Assembly (NCBI GenBank): GCA_946481275.1
Contig: CAMLMV010000023.1
Span: 1-64,000 of the forward strand
DNA from: an uncultured Massilia sp.
GTDB taxonomy: Bacteria; Pseudomonadota; Gammaproteobacteria; Burkholderiales; Burkholderiaceae
DNA length: 64,000 nucleotides
Direction of reading: 5' to 3'
Shown here: piece after piece, positions 62,360 through 64,000 of the stretch
Layout of the letters: the number at the start of each line of letters is the position of its first letter
How positions within the stretch are numbered: position 1 is the first letter of the stretch
Position numbers and translations under genes: made by a program
The notes under the pieces: model-generated
What the model was told of the DNA's origin: nothing
Seen by the model: only the letters and a program-made list of their open reading frames with translations
Databases searched by the model: none

Positions 62360-63495
62360 GTCGGGGATACCTCACTCAAAGCGGCCGGCACGGCCACGTC
62401 ACTCGGGAACCGCGGGGCGGCCTGGCGCCGGCCCGCACGGAAAGCGTTCAATTGCAGCACGTAGTTCAGCACCTGCGACACCGCCTGGTACAGCGCGGCG
62501 GGGATCTGCTGCTGCACCTGGCTGGTGTTGTAGATGGCACGCGCCAGCGGCGGCAGCGCGATCGTCTCGATCTGGTGCTTCGCCGCGACCTGGCGGATGT
62601 ACAGGGCCATCTCGTCGATGCCCTTCGCCACCACGAACGGCGCTTCCGCACGCTTGGTGTCGTACTTCAGCGCGACCGCGTAGTGCTCGGGATTCACGAT
62701 CACCACGTCGGCGGTCGGCACCGTCTTGTTCACGTTGCGGCGTGCCATCTGCTGCTGCAGCTGGCGGATGCGCGCACGGATCTCGGGCTTGCCCTCGGTG
62801 CTCTTGTATTCTTCCTTTACTTCCTGCTTGCTCATGCGCTGGCTGCGCGCGAACAGGAAGGCCTGCAGCGGCACGTCGATCAGCGCGAAGATCACGAAGA
62901 CGGCGACCAGCGCCATCAGGCCGTCGAACATCATTCCGCCGCCGTGCAGCAGCGCGTCCGGCAGCGGCATGCGCTGCAGGTTGACCCACGCCGACAGCGC
63001 CGAGCGCACGACGTGCACCAGTACCACCGCCAGCAGCGCCGCCTTGGCCACCGACGTCGCGAACGTCGTCCAGTGCTTGCCGGAGGCCAGGTTGCCCAGG
63101 TTTTTCACGGGCGAGAAGCGCTCGAACTTCGGGATCAGGTTGTTCGTCGAGACGACCCAGCCGCCCGGCACCATGCTCGCCGCGATGATCGCGAGCGGCA
63201 CGCCGGCGAGCGGCAGGACCATCTTCACGAGCAGCACGGCCGCGCCGCTCCACACGACCGTCATCGCGTTCTCCATCGAGCCGGCTGCGCCGAGCGGCGC
63301 GTACACGAGCCGGAACAGCGACCGGAACGATTCCAGGTAGTCGGGCAGCATGAACGCGAACAGCTTCAGGCTGGCGACGATGCCGACCGCCGTGGCCAGG
63401 TCCTTCGAGCGGACGACGTGGCCCTGCTCGCGCGCCTTCTTCAGCTTCTGGGCTGACGCCTTTTCTGTTTTATCGCCGCCGGTATTGTCAGCCAT
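62356..63495 (-). CDS. flhB: Flagellar biosynthesis protein FlhB
   Basis: 379 residues. The N-terminus (DKTEKASAQKLKKAREQGHV, VVRSKDLATA) and four membrane helices are followed by the cytoplasmic specificity switch. The autocleavage site is VIVNPEHYAVALKYD: the usual sequence is NPTH, and here Thr is Glu. FlhB sets the switch from hook to filament export; cleavage occurs between Asn and Pro, so the site may still work. Overlaps fliR by 8 bases and flhA by 4. Confidence 0.96.
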   Translation of the reverse strand: MADNTGGDKTEKASAQKLKKAREQGHVVRSKDLATAVGIVASLKLFAFMLPDYLESFRSLFRLVYAPLGAAGSMENAMTVVWSGAAVLLVKMVLPLAGVPLAIIAASMVPGGWVVSTNNLIPKFERFSPVKNLGNLASGKHWTTFATSVAKAALLAVVLVHVVRSALSAWVNLQRMPLPDALLHGGGMMFDGLMALVAVFVIFALIDVPLQAFLFARSQRMSKQEVKEEYKSTEGKPEIRARIRQLQQQMARRNVNKTVPTADVVIVNPEHYAVALKYDTKRAEAPFVVAKGIDEMALYIRQVAAKHQIETIALPPLARAIYNTSQVQQQIPAALYQAVSQVLNYVLQLNAFRAGRRQAAPRFPSDVAVPAALSEVSPT

Positions 63496-64000
63496 GCGCC
63501 GCCCCCATCTGCTGTTGGAGCATCTCCAGCACCTGGTTCGTCATCTGCACATAGTGTTCCGGGATGAAGCGCACGACCTGCACGAGCATCATCAGGCCGA
63601 ACAGCGTCACCAGCGAGAAGCCCAGCGAGAACAGGTTCAGCGAGGGCGCCACCCGGTTCAGGAAGCCGAAGCCGACCTGCACGACCATCGTCGAGAACAC
63701 GATCGGGAGCGCCAGCAGGATCGCGGCCGAGAATACCCAGCCCACGTTCAGCGCCACCGTCTCCAGCAAAAGACTCTTGTAGCCGCCGCCGACCGGCCAC
63801 GCCTTGAAGCTCTGGCCCAGCACGCCCGCGAGCACGAGGTGGCCGTCGACGGCGAAGAACACGAGGATGGCGACGAGGCCCAGCAGGCCCGAGATCACGT
63901 CCGACTGCTGGCCGTTCACGGGGTCGTTCATCTGCGCCATCGAAAAGCCCACCTGGCTCGAGACGAGGAAGCCGAGCATGTTCACGACGGCCATCGTCAG
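63488..64000 (-). CDS. fliR: Flagellar biosynthesis protein FliR, 5' end beyond window
   Basis: About 170 residues are visible, running to the right edge, so the first third or so of the protein lies outside. Membrane helices include VISGLLGLVAILVFFAVDGH, NVGWVFSAAILLALPIVFS and LFSLGFSLVTLFGLMMLVQ. The FliR pattern is in ALPIVFSTMVVQVGFGFLNR and VRFIPEHYVQMTNQVLEML. It is an export-gate subunit. Order fliR, flhB, flhA on the minus strand, with short overlaps, is the common betaproteobacterial arrangement. Confidence 0.92.
   Translation of the reverse strand: MTMAVVNMLGFLVSSQVGFSMAQMNDPVNGQQSDVISGLLGLVAILVFFAVDGHLVLAGVLGQSFKAWPVGGGYKSLLLETVALNVGWVFSAAILLALPIVFSTMVVQVGFGFLNRVAPSLNLFSLGFSLVTLFGLMMLVQVVRFIPEHYVQMTNQVLEMLQQQMGAAHG

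Noticed and set aside
1..64000. CRISPR arrays, tRNA or rRNA genes, prophage
   Set aside because: No regularly spaced repeats, no tRNA-like cloverleaf and no phage structural genes were seen by reading.

Overview
The window comes from a GC-rich, motile, Gram-negative bacterium, most likely a betaproteobacterium of the Oxalobacteraceae (Massilia/Duganella/Telluria type). This is inferred from codon use, the flagellar flhB-flhA block, a TonB-dependent receptor, many secreted glycoside hydrolases, and DusA, MCP and YbdK proteins typical of Burkholderiales. No rRNA, tRNA, CRISPR array or replication origin was seen.

Layout. 1-1.4 kb: an IS607-type element, with the end of a damaged serine recombinase (tnpA) and an intact tnpB. 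1.4-5.2 kb: a SnoaL/SgcJ-like secreted protein, then an overlapping LuxR, hybrid histidine kinase and single-domain response regulator operon. 5.2-9.0 kb: a three-gene operon (unknown secreted protein, CPA2-type antiporter, YbdK-type carboxylate-amine ligase) behind a promoter whose spacer holds a perfect palindrome. 9.0-13.2 kb: a YXWGXW-repeat protein, a small TonB-C protein, a chemotaxis receptor and dusA.

13.4-47.3 kb: a large carbohydrate/glycoside utilisation locus. It holds a GH106 rhamnosidase-like enzyme, a GH43-type enzyme with a discoidin domain, four GH3 enzymes, two GH35 enzymes, glucokinase, a complete EmrA-EmrB-OprM-type efflux pump, an Abhydrolase_10 lipoprotein, a SusD-less TonB receptor, a metallo-beta-lactamase-fold hydrolase with a TetR regulator, a LuxR regulator, a flavin-reductase/winged-helix fusion, a LytS-type sensor kinase and the wreck of a sugar-phosphate isomerase gene. 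The working model is that oligosaccharides or plant glycosides enter through the TonB receptor, are trimmed in the periplasm by the GH106/GH43/GH35/GH3 set, glucose is phosphorylated by glucokinase, and toxic aglycones may be pumped out. A 19-bp sequence repeated in three promoters of this locus suggests one shared regulator.

47.4-55.1 kb: a tightly overlapping four-gene operon on the minus strand: metallophosphoesterase, trypsin-like protease with a STAND-like C-terminal region, MoxR AAA+ ATPase, and a 1262-residue membrane protein that combines a vWA-like/SAV_2336-like cytoplasmic region with a periplasmic beta-propeller-like and OmpA-like region. This resembles the MoxR/vWA-centred NTP-dependent conflict systems, but in an envelope-spanning form. 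It is the best candidate for an undescribed system here.

55.2-64 kb: a GAF/degenerate-GGDEF/EAL phosphodiesterase, a tiny membrane protein, the sulfate-binding protein Sbp, flagellin, a FliK-like protein, and flhA, flhB and the 3' part of fliR, which runs off the right edge.
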